Source: Onchocerca volvulus (lineage: Eukaryota; Nematoda; Chromadorea; Rhabditida; Onchocercidae). Taken from it: a stretch of DNA of 64,000 nucleotides. The notes under the pieces are model-generated. The model searched no databases. It was given only the letters and a program-made list of their open reading frames with translations, and was not told the DNA's origin. Both the position numbers and the translations under genes were made by a program. Every line of letters starts with the position of its first letter. Position 1 is the stretch's first letter. The stretch is from positions 24,333,097-24,397,096 of the forward strand of contig HG738138.1 of NCBI GenBank assembly GCA_000499405.2. Reading direction: 5' to 3'. Below, in pieces: positions 35,268-51,000 of this stretch.

Positions 35268-35395
35268 ATTCCGTGATATGCGTTGTGGAACCTGAAATAC
35301 GTAATATGCGCAGTGAAACTACTGTATTTCCGTGATTTGCGTAGTGGAACTACTGAAATTACGTGATATGCACTGTGAAACTGTTGAATTTCCTC
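35268..35395. repeat. Four-copy 31-34-bp tandem repeat in divergent promoter region
   Basis: Units read roughly TCCGTGATATGCGTTGTGG-AACCTGAAA, ACGTAATATGCGCAGTG-AAACTACTG, TCCGTGATTTGCGTAGTGG-AACTACTG and ACGTGATATGCACTGTG-AAACTGTTG. The shared core is CGTGATATGCG..GTGGAAC. The array starts about 40 bases upstream of the RRP15 ATG, between two divergent genes, so it may hold promoter elements. Confidence 0.7.
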
Positions 35396-35399
35396 AATA

Positions 35400-36031
35400 C
35401 ACGTACAACAAGCAATAAAGAATATTGATAAAAGAAATTTCGCATAAAAAAATCAAATACTTTAAAAGTGAAGACAGACATAACCCAACCATCAATCCTA
35501 GTCTCCATGTGCTGCAATAGGTTTGTTCACGTTAGACTTCCATGAAAATTCTGATCTCACGTCATTTCCACGGTAACGTAAAATGTGGGGGAGGAAGAAA
35601 GGAAACGCGTGTTTATTAGGGTTTTTCGAAATTTAATAGAACATTTATAACTTTTTAGCCTTCTATTATTTAAAAATTGCATCATTTAATCCAACTAGGA
35701 TGAGCTTTGTATGTTTTAAATTGGATTAAAAATTTGCCTTTACGAAATAATTTGCAAATTTCCTAGTATCAGTACTAAATATTATTTCCTAGTATCTAGT
35801 ATTGACGAGAAATATGTAAATTTTACCAAAAAATTTGCTGTATAGCGAGATTTGGTAAACCCATTTATTATAATCTATCTAGTATAACGCGCGGATCATG
35901 GATTGCAATTTGGATTTTCTACTTCAATAATTCTTTTTTTTCTTTTTTTTTTTACATTCTTTGTAAATTTTGAAATCAGAATCTTTTGAATATTACATTA
36001 TCGAATTGTCAATTGCAGTTGCTGTGTTGTT
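35400..36031. other. Divergent intergenic region with trans-splice acceptor
   Basis: Between RRP15 and the coiled-coil gene there is no coding sequence. A pyrimidine-rich tract and AATTGCAG (36011-36018) lie 14 bases before the ATG at 36032, a probable spliced-leader acceptor. The GTGGGGGAGGAAGAAAGG patch near 35590 is the only purine-rich block. Confidence 0.4.
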
Positions 36032-39000
36032 ATGCATAATCGAATTAAGGATGTAAAGGTTGGAAATGATGATAATATTGACGAAAGACCGATGCTGATA
36101 ACAGATAAGGCTTGCTTGGATGGTATTGATACTAGGAAATATGCAAATTTTCTCACTCTGTTCAATAGTTTGAAGAAACGAAATGCAACATCTATGGCTA
36201 TTGATCATACGCGCCACTTGTCACCTGTTCAGCAGAAAAGGTATCAATTATATTTAATCATAGTGATAGAATCAAAAAGTTTCCAGTTTTTTAATCTGTC
36301 ATAATAACTGCATCAAATAGGTGGAAAAATTGAAAGGAATAGTTGGAATGGGAATCATTTCTACTGATAATGGTTGTAGTTCGGGAATTTTAAATCATTG
36401 AAAGTTGCCATTTGAACTTTTAACTTCTCTATGCGATGTCAATCGAATATTTACTCAGTAACACTTTTTGTTTCAATGAATAAAAATGTATGGGAACTTT
36501 CCTAATGAACATAGAACAACTGAAAAAAAATAATAGGTTGCAGAAAGGAGATTTTAAGGAAACGTCAAAAAAAAAAGGAAAATAATGATTCCAATATATC
36601 TTGGAATCATTCATTTTCTCGGGTAAAGTTTTTTGCAGCAACAGATAAAAATATTACTAATTAAATTATAAGTTTTGCCTATTAACTTTATGATTCCTAT
36701 ATTTTTAAGTGATTATTGCTTTCATGGAAAACTTACTGAGACTAGAATAATGTAAGAAAAGGCTCGTTTTATCGCCCTGGTATTCACATCATAGTACAGA
36801 GGAATTGATTTGTTTTCAAAAAATCATTTTTCTCATCATAAATGAAATCAGTGCAAAGATTCCTTTCTGAAATTCATGTGAATTATTGGAATTTATTGAG
36901 AATTTTAACAAAAAGAAAAAATGATTGATAAGTATAACAAATAAATAATAATTTTTAAGGCCTTATTTGTTCAAAATGATTTTCAATTCATTAATAATCG
37001 TTTGCAGGATTTTATCATGTTACCTGTTGGATTTGTTAGGATATGAAAATCGATATTGGTTTTTCAGAATATAATTCATTTTTTTCAGTAATAGGAATCT
37101 TTAATTAAAATTTTAATGTATTCTATCAGTTGAAAAGAATCCATATTCTGGAGTTCTCAAGACTAAAATACAACGTAAAATGCATTACAAAAAAAGATAT
37201 CTGAATAGTTCTGTTTTGGGTTATTTTCGTTTTTTTTTTTTCTTTTTTGATGCCTATTTATTATCTGAACTTTCCGGTCTTCTAGTTTTAAATGTTTTTG
37301 ATAAATTTATTTCCTCTTATTACAGATCAGGGTATAGACATGTATATACTGTAGAAGATTATATGCCAAGTACATCGTCTCAACAATCAAATTCAAATTC
37401 AAATGATGAACATGTTCTCGAAAGCTATCAAGTATCTAAGGAATCGCAGCCTATTGCGATTTCTGATATGGATCTCATAACGGTATACATCTTTTTTAAC
37501 AGGAAGAAGACAATAAGCAAAATTATTTTTTTTTGTTGCAATAAAAATACATACCAAATCTATTCGAAGAATTTAGTCATCATATGATGATTAAAAAAAA
37601 ATCAGAATATAATGGAATAAACTGAACAAATTAATGCCTCTGTTGAGAACTGTTAGATCAATTTTGATTAAACGAATAATTAGTCATGAAAGTGTTTATT
37701 CAGTTGATGATTTGTTAGTATATGAATTGTTGTGACTAAATTAAGCTATAAACTGTAGCATACTATTACATGTCGTGTTGTGGAAGGTTTGAAATTTGAT
37801 TTGAGTTGTGGAAGGAATAAATTTATATTAATTCCTTTATTCAGAATAGTAGTAATCAATTAATATGTAATTAACAGTACAATAGAAATCAGACGAATGG
37901 ATATGATTTTGTAAATAAGTGAAGTAAGTTGAATGATGTTAATTGGGTTTTTGGAGAATATTGGGAGCTTGGACAATAGCAATGAGGTTTTAGATCGTCT
38001 AGTCAGAGCGAAAACAATTTGAAAGGAATGAATAATGAAAAAAGTGGGTTTTGTTTTCGGAATTTTATGGAGTATATTAAATGTTAAGAACTGGGCGTAT
38101 TGGGATTCAAGACAATTGATGTTGAGATAATTTTAAGAAAAAAGATTGTTAACAAAGGAAAAAATGTTACAACAGTTTAATTGAATTTAAGGACAATGAC
38201 AGTTTTACAAGCACATGATTTATGACTTTATTGGCTGTAAGCAAAAATGTTTGATGTGGTTGTAAATGAGCATGGACAAAGCACACAATGTGTTTTTGCG
38301 CCCTTTGTTTCATTGTTTGCAGCCCTTTTTAGAGAAGGAGTTGTAAACAGAAATGTTTTGATGTGGACAAAGCACACAATGTGGGATAATTTTACAGATG
38401 ATGACTCATTAAAAAATTTTGCAATTTTTTAACCACTTGGTTATGTAATTTTCCAAATTAATTAGTTTTAGTTGGGAATTAATTTCGGTTTTCCCGACAT
38501 GTCATCTATTAATCCTTCTTTTCTTTATTTTCAAATAAATAATTGAAACTGAGAGAGGCCATTTCAGCTATTTGATTTTTTCTTTTATACACTTTTTCAG
38601 TTATGTTATAACATTTATTCCCCTATTTTTCGTGAATTGATACATTCATTGGAGTTTAGTATTTATAATCTGAAATAAGTAATTTATTTGAGAAATTTTA
38701 ATATTGTAATGGCCATTTAACAGATGCTTTCCGGATATCCGTAGTTAATAAATCGGTGCATATTCTTCGCTTTGATTTTAAAATTCAAGTCTTGAAATTT
38801 TATTTGATATTCTAATCAATACCACTTTTGATTCCCATAATTTTCTTGCTTTCTTTTTGTGAAACATGCTATAAATGGAATTAGATAATCGACTGATAAG
38901 CGGTATTTCAAAGAAGTATAGAAATAAACCTTATCACATATAATAATGCAATATTTATAAAGATTTTTCTGTATGGCAATAACTAAACGCAATAGCAAAA

Positions 39001-42000
39001 AAATTAATGCTTGAAATTCAGCTGCATTTCTATAGCTCTGTCATTTATGGTGTTTGTAAACTTCTTAATATTACTTAAGCGATCTAATCTATGATTATTG
39101 AATTCGAATATCTTTTAGGAACACCTTTTTTCGTCATGTTTGAGAGAAGCATTTATCGTTTAATAATTTAATTTTTTGGCTGAAGAATAAGGTAAATTTA
39201 ACAAAAAAAAAAAAAGGAAATCTAGTCATATATGTTTTTCGAAACAAATTGAAAATATTCGAAATTTGAAGTTTAGAATTGACAAATCCAATATTTTTCG
39301 CAAAACTAATATTACTAAATTCACTTTATGTATCTAATGTTGGAATTTGAATGAGAATGTCTCAATTTAGCAACAACCAGAAGAAATCTTTTTATTATTC
39401 ACTTGTTATCTTCAACTTAATTTTAAATACAAATTATTATATAATTACATGATTATAGGAACCAACGAATTTTGTTGAGAAGAAAATGAAATATGGCAAT
39501 AAACAAACTTGTTCCACGAAAATAGCAAAATCTTGTTCAACATCAAAGGCAGAGAAATTGCCGCCTGGAACTTTTGATTTGCTATTGATTTGCAAAAAGA
39601 GGATGCAACTAGATGAGGACAAAGACGAAAAAGTGAGCATAAATATATTTGGTACGAAATATTCACAGAATCGAATTTTTTTTTTCAAAATTTTCTTTTT
39701 TCGAAATTTTTTGTGTAGAATTTTGAAATAATGATCATCTAATGTTCGTATTTTTTTCTCCCATGTATTTTACAATATTCATTCATTCGTATTTCACAAT
39801 GCGATTCAATGAATATTTTGTATTTCAATGAATAATATTTCTCATAATGCGATTCAGTCATTCAATGAATATTTCGTATTTTGATGAAAATAGATAGATC
39901 TCTTTTTTTGGCCTTATGTATAGGCCTATTTCTTTTCATCTTAAATATTACATTATAGTGAAAAGCAATACTTGAAAATTAAGAATACAGTGTGGAAATT
40001 CAATTTCTATATTATTTTATTTGGTTAACTGCATATTTTATCTCCTTAATCATCAATGAATCTTACTCATCAGTAATTATTACTTTTCAGTGTTTTACGT
40101 TTCTTCTTAATTGATGCAACAATGCATTAGTTAATTTTTTTCATAGTTTTCTACAATAAATTAGTTTTTTTTTGGTTTTTTTAATTTCAGATTGAATTTT
40201 TTTCTGCCTATTTAGATTGAATTGTTACTACAATGAATAGTCATTTGGTATTCAACTTGTGAAAATAGTAGAAATAATGATCTTTGAGCAAGTTAGGAAA
40301 TAGGATTACATCTTAATCAGCAAAAGCCAGACAATTTTATTTTTACTTGCTAATGACTTAAGCAGAAAGTTCAACTATCAGGAATTCTTTACCAAATTTA
40401 TTAAGATGAAATCATCACGATAACTTAAGGTCATTGTGATGACTTATTGGAATTAAATATAATCAAATTATAAGTATTATTGGATTTCCTTTTCTTTATT
40501 GTTTGAGAAATTAATTGAATATGTTACGATAACGAGGCTATAATAAAGAAACATGTTTTAGAGAAATTTTCATTTCTAATAGGCTGAAGATTTAGTCACA
40601 ATAAACTTTTGAAGAGTTCTTTTGTCTTACATCACTTTTTTCCAGAAATTTTTAAAGTCTTCTGCTAGAATGTTTCAAAAAAGATCATTTTACCTCAAAC
40701 TACTCTGTTTCATTTTTAAATATTTATATTTGATTTATGATTGTTTTTTGGGATTGGTCTAATCCTTCTGTGATGTGTGTCAGTGTTAAAGGATATTTAG
40801 TAGTACATCATCACACTATATATTCATTATTGTTGAATAGTTAAATGATGTAATTATTGCGAAGAGAGGAAGTGGAAGTTTTATGACTCTTTTTCTGTTT
40901 ATCTATTTACTTTATAGATTGTAAATGGTACAACATCATTCGTACAGCCGTATCGCTCCAATAACAACATCGCCCAAAGTTCCGAAATCACTGTGTTAGT
41001 TTAGTTTTTGAATTTATTTTTGACAATATTCATCATTTGAAAAAGATACAGGACGAAATATTTGTTTGAAATGCTTTTGGAATAGTTGTCGCATTTTGTT
41101 TGTTTTCTTTGATTAATGAAACAATGGTCCGTAATTGATTGAACTGAAGAAACTGTGGTTCACTGTCGTAGTCACATAATTTTGTCTTTTTTGGCAATAA
41201 CAGTATTAATTCCAATTTACAGTTCATTTCTCATTACTCGGAGCGAAAAATAGAATATTACACAAAAAACTAGAGATTAACATCCTTGTTTCAATAAATC
41301 AAACACTTCATTAATTAAAATAAATCTAATTGATTCAAGAAATCAAACATTGAAATATACGCATAATTATTCGTCCAACATATTATCATAATTATTCAAC
41401 CAAATAATTTGGAAATCATTAATTATTCAAATCCTGATATAATTAAATGTCGTAAATATATGTAAAAAATTTGGTGCACTGCAGAACATCATCTCAAATT
41501 GAAATGCCATGTTCCAGTTTATTATATCGCCGATCTTCTGAATTTATAGTACGAAAGAAAAAGGAAGAAATTGAGAGGTATTATTATTTTTTGTTGGTTT
41601 AGTTTCATTTATGATTAAAATAATTAAGTATGTGGAAAGAAATGTGTGCCATTGTATTGTTGTTTTTATTATTCTTTTAGTTTCTCTATTATTATTACTA
41701 TTATAATATGTCACTTAATAGTTAATAAAAAAGTGACCGAACAAGTTACGAAGCGAATGAGCAATTAAATTAGTAAAATCATTATGTAGAAAATTACTTC
41801 CCTTGCAATATTGCATTCTTTCTTATTGATTGATTTATGATAGTTGTACAAAATTTTCTCAGTTGATTAATTTACCTGCCCTAAAAAATATATTTTCTGA
41901 AAAAACACGGATGTGATTGAAAAATTGAAAGGAATTTACCAAACACAGCTGTCCATTATTCCTTTTCCAATTTGTTCCTTTCTTAAATCTTAAAATTTTG

Positions 42001-45000
42001 AATTTATTTTGTAAATCTTTTTACACTCTTTTCATCTTATATTTATTTGATGCTCTGTTGTAATGAAATTTGACCAGTTGTAATAGAATCGGATCATGGA
42101 ATTGCTTATCCCAAAAGTTTCGAATTAGAGATGAAGACTTTGGATGGCTGATTCAATAATCGGGACTTTGTCATGCTATCTTCATTGTTAGCTATTATCA
42201 GATATCATCATAGGAGATTAGCACCATTACCTATTATCAGTTCGATGTACTGTTGTAGTTAATCTCATTAGACTAGCATTTGAAAGCATATTGATCATGA
42301 TAATACATTTTTTTGACTTTTTAATTTTGTTTTGTTTTTTCCTGTTAATGTTTCATTTACTCTTAGAAAGATATTATAATCAGAAGTACTCTCCTTTTTC
42401 ATAGATTATAAAGTATTTTAATTTATAATCGATCAAATACAATTTTATATAAAATTCTGGTAAAGGATCGAAAAGGATACGGTGATACGAAGTCAATCTT
42501 TTGATGCTACCTGTACAGCAGCAAAAAAGGAATATCTTGAACGAAGCTCAGATTTGGATATTAAACCGCTAATCATACAAGAAATGGATGGCAGAACTCT
42601 AGTTCATATAAATGATAAAGATAAAAATTGCAATTTGAGGTCTGTTTAAAGAATTTTCAATTAAATTGTTTAAATTTAGAAGTGTTACAATTTCTGATTT
42701 ATACTTTAGCTATGTCTAATCCAAATTAATGAGATATTTCAATTTTTCAAAAGAAAAAGACAATTATTTGTCTTTTCCATTCGATATTCATTCATGAAAT
42801 CTCTTTGTATATCGAAAAATCTATCTAAAAAATGAAAACTTGATTATAGACATTCATTGGAAAAAAACAGCAGTGATTCTAAATTAATTGATGAGAAGGA
42901 AGTATCCTTTGGCGAAGCAACAACCACTGTAAGTTGTTTTATTTAATTTCCAGCAATTTCATATTGTTCTAAGTTACTTATTATCCATCAAGAAAGTTAC
43001 GAGAATCTTTCTCTCAGACAATGCATCGTAACTAACAGTCATGACTTTACTAATCACCATACATCAGAAATTAATAAAGAAGAAATGATTAACTCAATTT
43101 CGCTTAATATTTTCAGGAAGTTGAAAGTTATACTGATGCAGATAAATCACAAGAAATTAAGGCTTTACGTAATATTAACAAGAATGTAAGTTCCATTATA
43201 ATCCTATTTTATTATCAGCTAAGTTAATTTTCTTTTCTCTTTTACTCAACATAGTAGGGGTCAATGCATTAGGATTAAATCTTGAATAGTTGATGAAACA
43301 GAAAGAATTTTAAAAATATGAAAAATTAAATTTTGGCTAATTTTATATTTAAAGCATTGGTTAAAAATTGATATTATCTGATAAGTTCGGAAGTTGAAAT
43401 TACTCTCATTAATAAGATATTCTATAGTAGAGAAGAAGAAATTAGAAGATAGGAAAATAAAAAATAGTTTTTACTAAATGATTCTTGAATTATCAGTAAT
43501 TTTCAGCTAGCAAAAAAATTGGCTAAAGCAGAACGAATGGCACAGTTGCTTCAAATACAGCTTAAATTTTACGATAAAACAAATGATGTCAAATTTGCAT
43601 GCAAGTTAGCCGGTAAAGTTATTGTTTAATTAATTGCTTTACAATTTATTTAAACATCCTTTGGCAGCTGAATTATTAGTTTGTGAAGTTTGCACTACCA
43701 AAATTGATTTTTATTAAAATGTCAGTTTTGTTTCGAAATTCAAACTAGCATTTTGTTTTGTTCTTTATTTTGGGCATTGTATTTACTAATTTAAACAAAT
43801 TGAGCAAGTACAATTGCTTCGTTCTTTGTGTTTTGTTTCCATATTTATGTTGCAGATATTATCGATCATCTGAAATTATTACCACCTGATGATCGATTTC
43901 GTGATGAGGCTTTAGAGGTTAATACTATTTTTCAGAACTCTTTTTCATAGAATATTTTTAAATTTAGAAAAAATTACCTATTATTTGTGTAGTAATATGA
44001 TCAATTCTATATTTTTAGTGCTTCTTTTATAGGTTTTGAATTCTACGATTCCATCTACAGGCGTTAATGATGAAAAATCTCATTTTCTGAATAGTTTATT
44101 AAAAGAAATTGAATACAATAAAGCAGCTTTCTCAAATCCCGGAGCTTTACGGAAATGCTGCGAACAATTATTTGAATATGCCCATAAATATCCACCTGTC
44201 CTTATGGAACTACAAAATCAAATAAATAAAGTAAGAATTATTTATTGATTATCGGCATTTTATATTTTCAAATGTTTATTGTTTAAGAATTATTTGATCT
44301 TTCGCTAATATATTTATCTCCTATTTGGAAAAAAAGAAGCGCTTAGAATAGCTTTATCGAATGATGGATGTTCAATTTTTCATCAACAATGCAAATCTTT
44401 TGGATATATGTTATGGTTTCACTGATCCGTAATACTAAATTTTTTTTTTTTTCAATTAAATAGAAAAACTTCTTTAATGTGAATTTCTCCTTTATATGCT
44501 TTTGTAGGTGAAATTTATATTGAAAATTCTTTGTTATGTTTTATTAACTAATTTAAATGAAAACAAAAAAAAAAAAAAAAAAAAAGAATTTTTGGTTGTT
44601 ACAGAATGTCTCTCATATTATATTGATTGCTGAGATGTTACGAGGCTAAACTAGATATCATTTTTCATCAATTCATATTCTGTAATTTTGCTGATGTTGA
44701 TAGCAATTAAACAAAGATTAAATCTTCTAATCAGCTCATTTTATTTTGATTGCCTTTGATGAGAATCTGTTTGCTGTTGTTATCGTCTAATCAGGCAGAG
44801 AGAAAATGCGGCAAAATCTTTCATTAAAGACATATACCGGTTTTACAATGATTTTCATGTGTAATATATTAATCATTCTAAAGATTCAAAAAATTTCGTC
44901 GGCTGAAAGAAAAAGATAAGAAGGTTTCTTTCTCTCTTCATTGCCATCAAAATGTATAAAAACAAAAATCTTTAACATCATTTGTGCATGTTTAGAAATA

Positions 45001-48000
45001 CTTTTAATTTGTGTAGGGTGGAAAATTTGTATCTTCTTAACCATTATGATAGTCTCTCTCATCTCAATACGCTTCAATATATGTTTGAAGAATATTGAAA
45101 AATTTTTTTTGTCATAAATAGAAAAAAAGTTGCAGAAAGGTTACAAGTCAATAAGAAAACTCTGGTTTTACTCTCTTCATTTAGATATTTGTTTGTATGC
45201 TTGCATAACTGGACGCATGAAATATCAACAAAAAGTATTTTATATTTTTTATTGATATTTCATTTCTATAATTGTCGCAAAAATTTTCTATATCTGACTG
45301 CCAAGATATTTCACATAATCCTTATGCTTTTCACATAACTTTTCACATAACTTTCACCTTTCACATAACCCTTATTTCATATGTCACATTTCAGAAAATC
45401 CTTGTGCTCTTTCTTCCGGGTACCTTTTTGTAAAGGTTTTTTTTAAATAATACAAAGTAGTCGTATTTTTGATCCTAAATTGACAAGTACCATAACTATC
45501 ATAATTAGAAATTTCTTTTTTTGTTGAGAATGCAAAAAAAAAAAAAAATAAATTATTCCAAGAGAATTTAAATAATTGTTGTCTTCAGTGTAACACGAAG
45601 TGTTGAAATACTGATTCTAAATTGAATATTAAATTCTAAACTGAGCATAAAAGTTTGTTTATTTCTACCAGCAAATTAGTGAAATATTTTTGATTTGATT
45701 AATTTTTAGCATTTCATTTGTTTTCTTTCTTCATTTGATCATTTGATTATTCTTTCATTAATAGAATTGCTCTTTTTTTGTGTGACATGTTTAATCTGTC
45801 TACAAAACTTCTGCAATATTGCCAGAAAAAGTTTTTAAACTGATGAATCAGAAAATATGAGAAATGGGAAGAATGCAATTTTTGCTTTTTCCATGATATT
45901 TTGAAATTTTTAATAATAAAAATATGAAAAGTAGCATTCGCTGGTTTGATTACAATCTCTACTAGCTTTATCAGATTGTTTTTTTGAAAAGAAAAGGATT
46001 TTGCTCGCTTATTTTAAAGCAAAATTTAACTGCGCATTTTAAAATTTTAAATTGCTCCAAAAGAATGATTTCGCTTTTATATCTTTTTAAAAATATAATA
46101 ATCATAAAATTGCCATTTTATTGATTTTTTTTTTTTTTCTTTTCTAGAATAGTTGGGCAATTTGAAGAGTGACTATTAGTTGATTGATATTTCATTCCAC
46201 TTTTTTTTTTTTTTTTTTCAATATTAGTGAATGTACTGAAAAAAAAAAATCCTTCCAATAATTCACAGTTGAATGTAGTGAATTCATACTTGAGATAAAA
46301 AATTTTCTCTCTTTTAGCATTATCAAATAGTGTTAGTTAAATTCATTCTTTGATTCGCCAAAAAAAAAAAATGTTTTTTGTTTACAAAAAAAGGAATGAG
46401 GTTGTGCAGTGATTATGTTATTGATTTAAATTTGATGATCATCGAGATATGTGAAGAAAAGAATTTTGCAAAAGATATTGTTGGGAAAAATTGCGGGATA
46501 AATTGATTAATTTAGTGATACTGTTAAGATAAAATATGACTAGACGTATTTTAGCAATCATTATTTTATTTATCAAATGGCTATCACTCATGTTTAATTA
46601 TTTATATTAATTGATTAATTAATCTATTATCGATGAGATATCCGGATTTCGAAGCAGTTAAGAGATTTTTTAGGGAATTGTCGATTATCATTTTTAATTA
46701 TTCCGTGCTGTAGTGCAAATGCTGTTGCTTTAATATTAGTTGTTGCATATTATGATGGGATGAATATGTATCGCAAATTTAATTGTTCATCTTTGAATTG
46801 AATATAAATTAGATCATTATTTCATTATTGATAAACATTTTTAATTTTAGCGTTTCATTGAAATATTTTCTTCTTGAATTCTGTCTGGAATTAGTGATTC
46901 AGATCTATTCTAAGTTCGATTTAGGATATGTGTAAGAATAAAGGATCCGAGTAAAGTTGGAATGAAACTTATAAAATCATAGCTACAGTACTGAATATAC
47001 ATCCTTAACTTTAGTATTCTGTTGAAATATTGTCTTAAATTCTGTCTGTAATTAATAATTCAGGTTTTTTCTAAAGTCGATCGATAAGAAAGAAAAGGAT
47101 TGACATGAAACTTTTCTATATATATGAAAGACAAATATTTCATTATTCGATTATTATATCATGATCTCATTACAGACAATTATCGCATTATTAACACCAA
47201 TTAGTTTTAGGGTGAATTTATTTAGATGGAACGAGAAAGTAAATCTTGAATTTTTTTACGTTACATCATTGTCTCTTTTTTTTTTTTTTTTGTTTCAAAG
47301 TCATTTAATTCATTTTTCCGATCGAATGATAATTTATTTTCAATTAAAATGTTATTTTCATACCATCCTATTATTTATTTTCAAATTTTTCTGGAATCAA
47401 GTAAAAACTGGTTTATAACGATTGTTACTTTTTATATAAATTGAAATTGATTTGAACGGGTATATTCATCTAATTTGAGCATTGCTGACAATTTATTGTC
47501 TAATAAAATTCATTTTTGTTTAGTTTTGCGCAATATTTCGCTATATTTACTAGCTATATTCAAACTATTAGTAATAAATTATTAACATATTGCTATTATT
47601 AATTATTAACAATTATTAACCAATAATGTCGATTTTAGATAATTCTTGCTACTATTAGTTCAATTTCAATGAAGAAATGTTATAGAAATTTGTTTGAAAT
47701 AAAAGTTTAAAATTCTGAAAGTTTAAAATTCAAAGTTTTATTATCGAATTGCCTTTCCCTTAATGCTTTGAATGCTATGAATTTATCATATGTGACCTAG
47801 GAAACATGTATGATTTTCTCTCTGCTTTGGAAATTATTTTACAGTATACATATATGTAATTCATTTGTTTGATATTTCTATTATTTTCAATTTTCGAAGC
47901 ATTTGTTTATAAAATAAAATATCGAGATCGCATTTCACGGCGATCTCTTTTCTATTCATATACAATTCTGAACTATCTATTAATATATTCATTCTAAACT

Positions 48001-51000
48001 ATTTATTAATGCAAAACTCTTTAAGTTTTCAAAAACTTTATTCTTATACTTCATTATTTTCTTCAATTCTTAATTTGCGCTATTCATTTTGCAATTACTC
48101 TTTTTCTCTCACAATTTCTAAAATATAAAATTTTTCAACAGAATCGTGTCCTCCAAATGAAGAACAACGTTGAGCATGAAATTATGATGAAAAATACTTC
48201 AAATGGGAGTATAATTGATGGAAGTTGCGAGAATCATCAACGTCAGGTAAAATTTTGAATTTTTCAACGGAATCATTCTTACATCTGAAATAAATTTTAA
48301 ATTTGAATAAAGAGAGAGAGAGAGAGAGAGATGTCTGAATTTTGAATTAATTAATTTCTGTATCTAAAATTAATCTTGAAGTTTTCTTCGGAATATAAGG
48401 ATTTGTTAATAAAGCGCAGTTTATTCTATCTTTGATCTTCTTACTACACTTCAGAAGAACCCCACAGTTAAAGCTCTCTTCGATGCAAAAGATTTGATTA
48501 TCTGCATTTTTTTGTCAATTCAGATCGCATCATTGGAAGCAAATTTGGTATTACATCGTGAACAATTGGCAATGAAAGATGTACAACTTCGGCGTCTAGA
48601 AGAGGAAATTGGGAATGCTCATCGATGCGTAAGATTCTACTTTTGATTATATTTCATTGATTATATTTCATTAAATGTTATATATTTTGTGTTAAGTAGA
48701 ACAATTATGGGAATTATATTTGCTTTTTCTTTTTTTTCCATTTCTCAAAAATGATATATTAGACGAATGCTCTCCTCTGTATGTCAGACAACAATAAAGA
48801 AAGAATTGAAACTGTAAATTTTCCAAAAGAAAGGTATTCTGGAAACTGTAAAATTTCCAAAAGAAAGGTATTCTGCAGTAAATTTGCAAAAAACTGCAAA
48901 GTGCAACCATTACCGATTAAATCGGGATGATATCAATTTAATTCGGATGTTATCCGCAAAAATGTTTATGTAAACTATTGTTATTCGTATAAAATAGAGT
49001 TTTTATATATTTTCCTATACATTTTAAAGTCACATTTGATTTAAGAACAAGAAAAACATATTTTTTTTTTTCTGCAGAATCAACAACTAAATGCAAAACT
49101 TGGTTCAATGGTTACCACAAATAGCACTAATTTTTTAAATCAAGAAAAAGAACTCAAAGTAAGTTCAGTTTTATGCATAATCTGGGAAATTGTTACGAAT
49201 GGAATATGTATTATTGTTGAGATGATACAATTAACTCAGTTAAATGATAAAATTATTATCACTGAGATGATAAAAATACCGTGATAAAATTAACACTGTA
49301 GTACATTTAATAATACGTAATATCTAGTAAAAATTCCATATATTGGTATCATTCATTGTTTGCTTGATATAGTCGATTACAAAAAGGTGTGGATAAACAT
49401 ATAGTATTGTGAAGAAGAATGAAAGACTTAATTTCGCCATCTTCGAATCACTTTTTTGATAATTGTGAAAATTATTGCTTTTAATCAAGTTTAGTGTGTT
49501 ATGATAAGCGTTAAACTTTTTTTGACATGAGAATTGTTTAATAGAATCTATAATAATGACTTTTCTAGAAGTTACTTAAAGTTTCGAGAGTAACATAATA
49601 TTTGAATAAACTTTATTATTTAGATATGATCCATTCATTATTTATACATTCCAAAAACACTTCAAATTTCTCTGTACCGTTTACATAAGTGCAGTAATAC
49701 ATGAATATTCATCTTTTCCATTCAGTATTTGTAAACATCGATTTATATTTATAAACAGTTAGCTGTGTACAAAATTTGCCAAGCGGAAGTTTCGAATTTC
49801 ATTCTGTTCCAACTTCTATTCCAATTGCTGCCATTTATACGAATTCGATACAATAAATTCTTTGATAACCTCAAAATTGATACAGTCAGTAGCATAATTT
49901 TCATTTATTTCTTCTCTTTTGTTACCAAGAATCCTCTCTTTTTTTTTTTTATTTAGATAGAAATTCAGTTTTGACTAAGGCCAAAAATAATTGAAATTTA
50001 TTGAATCCAATATTTCATTGAAATTTACCGTCAGTTGAATTGGAATTTTTATCTTTCAAAGTAGGAATACAATTGGAAAGAGGAAATTAATTATTATATT
50101 TAATAAGTAGAAAAAAGATTGTTTTTTTCCAATCAATTGTTGAATTTATTTGGAAAATTAAAGCTTTTCTTCTTGTCAAAGATTTTATTTTATTAATTGA
50201 TATTTTAAAAATTTTGAAGACATATTTTTTTAGCTACTTTAATTAATTTTAGTTGCATTTTGAAGCCTAATTAGTCAGATGAATCCTACATTTCCTAGCA
50301 AGTCTAAATACTTGGTAGTTCAATTTGATTGTAGCGGATTATGTTTGCTTCAAAAACCAACCTGTTCTAGGACGCGAGCAACTTTGCACAATATTTGTTT
50401 TACTATTTGTTTTACCCAAACTAAATTTTCTAAATTTTCATCTACTTTGGTGGTGATGATATTTGTGAAGCCTGAAATTTTGATTCTGGTTAATCGAAAA
50501 AATTATGGAATTTTTAAATTACTGAAATTGTACTTTAAAATTTAATTTTTGACTGACGAAATCGAATTTTTAACATTATTCGATGTTATCAAATTCTATT
50601 TAATATCTCATTATTTATGAACGTCAACAATGAATGTTCATAGGAAATATTTTTTCATTAAAATGATAAAGTAATATAATATATTTTCCAGTCTGATAAG
50701 TGAAAATTTGATAATAGAATAACATAATTTTTTCAGAAAAAAATTACATTAGAAGAAAATCCATTAATGGGATGATTAAGAAAATACATGATAATATAGA
50801 AATAATGGTATGTCTTCATAGAAATATTTACATATTTTTTGGACCAAAATGGAAATTTATCAAGTTAAAATTTTAAGTTGAAAATGAATGAGAAAAATTT
50901 AAATTAAAAAAAAATTTTTTTTTTTGAAAATTACCTTCGTTAAAAGCTAACCAAAGAGTTTGTGGACTTTCATTTAGAGTACAACATAGATAACAATAAG

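Noticed and set aside
38247..38432. 61-aa open frame with protein-like composition
   Set aside because: It spans a local duplication inside an intron, and no splice signals or family match support it.
41033..41227. Minus-strand 64-aa open frame
   Set aside because: It sits in an intron of the coiled-coil gene with no splice partners or recognisable motif, as expected by chance.
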